5,928 nt of DNA from Lachnospiraceae bacterium. Its GTDB lineage: Bacteria > Bacillota_A > Clostridia > Lachnospirales > Lachnospiraceae. Shown piece by piece: positions 5,759 through 5,928 of this stretch; within the stretch, counting starts at the first letter, position 1; each line of letters starts with the position of its first letter. The notes under the pieces are model-generated. The model had not been told where the DNA came from. It did not search any database and saw only the letters and a list, made by a program, of their open reading frames with translations. Position numbers and translations under genes: made by a program. The stretch lies in contig JAETQR010000100.1 of assembly GCA_021770615.1 (NCBI GenBank), positions 1-5,928 of the forward strand. Reading direction: 5' to 3'.

Positions 5759-5822
5759 AAACTCTTACACTAAATAATAAAAGGAAAAGCCCTGGCATGG
5801 ATACACGCCGGGGCGAGAGTTT
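5759..5822 (+). other. two-tier hairpin just after the large gene
   Basis: An outer pair AAACTCT (5759-5765) with AGAGTTT (5816-5822) encloses a GC-rich inner hairpin, GCCCTGGC (5789-5796) with GCCGGGGC (5807-5814), one wobble pair and a 10-nt loop. The outer arm starts 3 bases after the stop codon. No proper T-run follows (TTTGAAATATTTTC), so it is a weak terminator or a 3'-end stabilising structure. Confidence 0.5.
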
Positions 5823-5866
5823 GAAATATTTTCTGTAAATTCAGTTCTTCTATGATAATGATTTGA

Positions 5867-5905
5867 AAGGACGGACGACCATATTGGTTTTCCGTCCTTC
5901 TTTAC
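5867..5905 (+). terminator. nested-stem rho-independent terminator
   Basis: AAGGACGGA (5867-5875) pairs perfectly with TCCGTCCTT (5891-5899) over 9 bp. Inside it, ACCA (5878-5881) pairs with TGGT (5885-5888) around a 3-nt TAT loop. The sequence CTTTACT follows, giving a moderate T-tract. It probably ends the transcript of the large gene about 110 bases past the stop. On the minus strand the hairpin is followed by TCAAAT, so it is a poorer terminator in that direction. Confidence 0.65.
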
Positions 5906-5928
5906 TATAATTCCCATGAGCAATTCTG

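Overview
The window reads as a low-to-medium GC Firmicute, most likely a gut Lachnospiraceae-type clostridium (Roseburia/Blautia/Butyrivibrio-like). This rests on the style of the large secreted protein (lysine-rich N-terminal Big_2 domains followed by a Pro/Ser/Ala linker), strong AGGAGG-type ribosome binding sites, and an IS3-family element with A-run frameshifting. The assignment is inference; no species marker is present.

Layout. (1) Positions 1-80 hold the end of an upstream unit, seen only as a rho-independent terminator (37-75). (2) An apparently intact IS3-family insertion sequence lies at about 89-1862, with long imperfect inverted repeats (87-153 and 1803-1865). It has an unusually long orfA (185-862, three HTH-like modules plus a leucine zipper) and a DDE transposase orfB (about 832-1761) reached by programmed -1 frameshifting on an A7 run. 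A compact hairpin (1767-1791) at the 3' end terminates transcription coming from the opposite direction. (3) Positions 1866-2053 form a regulatory region with a weak promoter candidate, an imperfect inverted repeat, and a leader whose hairpin loop is complementary to the bases just before the ribosome binding site. (4) One very large gene (2054-5755, 1233 aa) encodes a secreted multi-domain protein: signal peptide, about six bacterial Ig-like (Big_2-type) domains, a Pro/Ser/Ala linker with a 14-residue tandem repeat, and three or so carbohydrate-binding-like beta-sandwich regions. No catalytic domain, sortase motif, SLH domain or C-terminal membrane anchor is visible. (5) Positions 5756-5928 hold two hairpins, the second a nested rho-independent terminator.

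How the parts relate. The transposase genes serve only the IS, which sits between the upstream terminator and the promoter region of the large gene. The large protein is best read as an exported, probably glycan-binding or adhesive surface or secreted factor expressed from its own promoter as a single-gene unit. The most unusual points are the loop-to-RBS complementarity in its leader, the internal start in orfA, the insertion of the IS directly behind a terminator, and the strong GC shift along the large gene.
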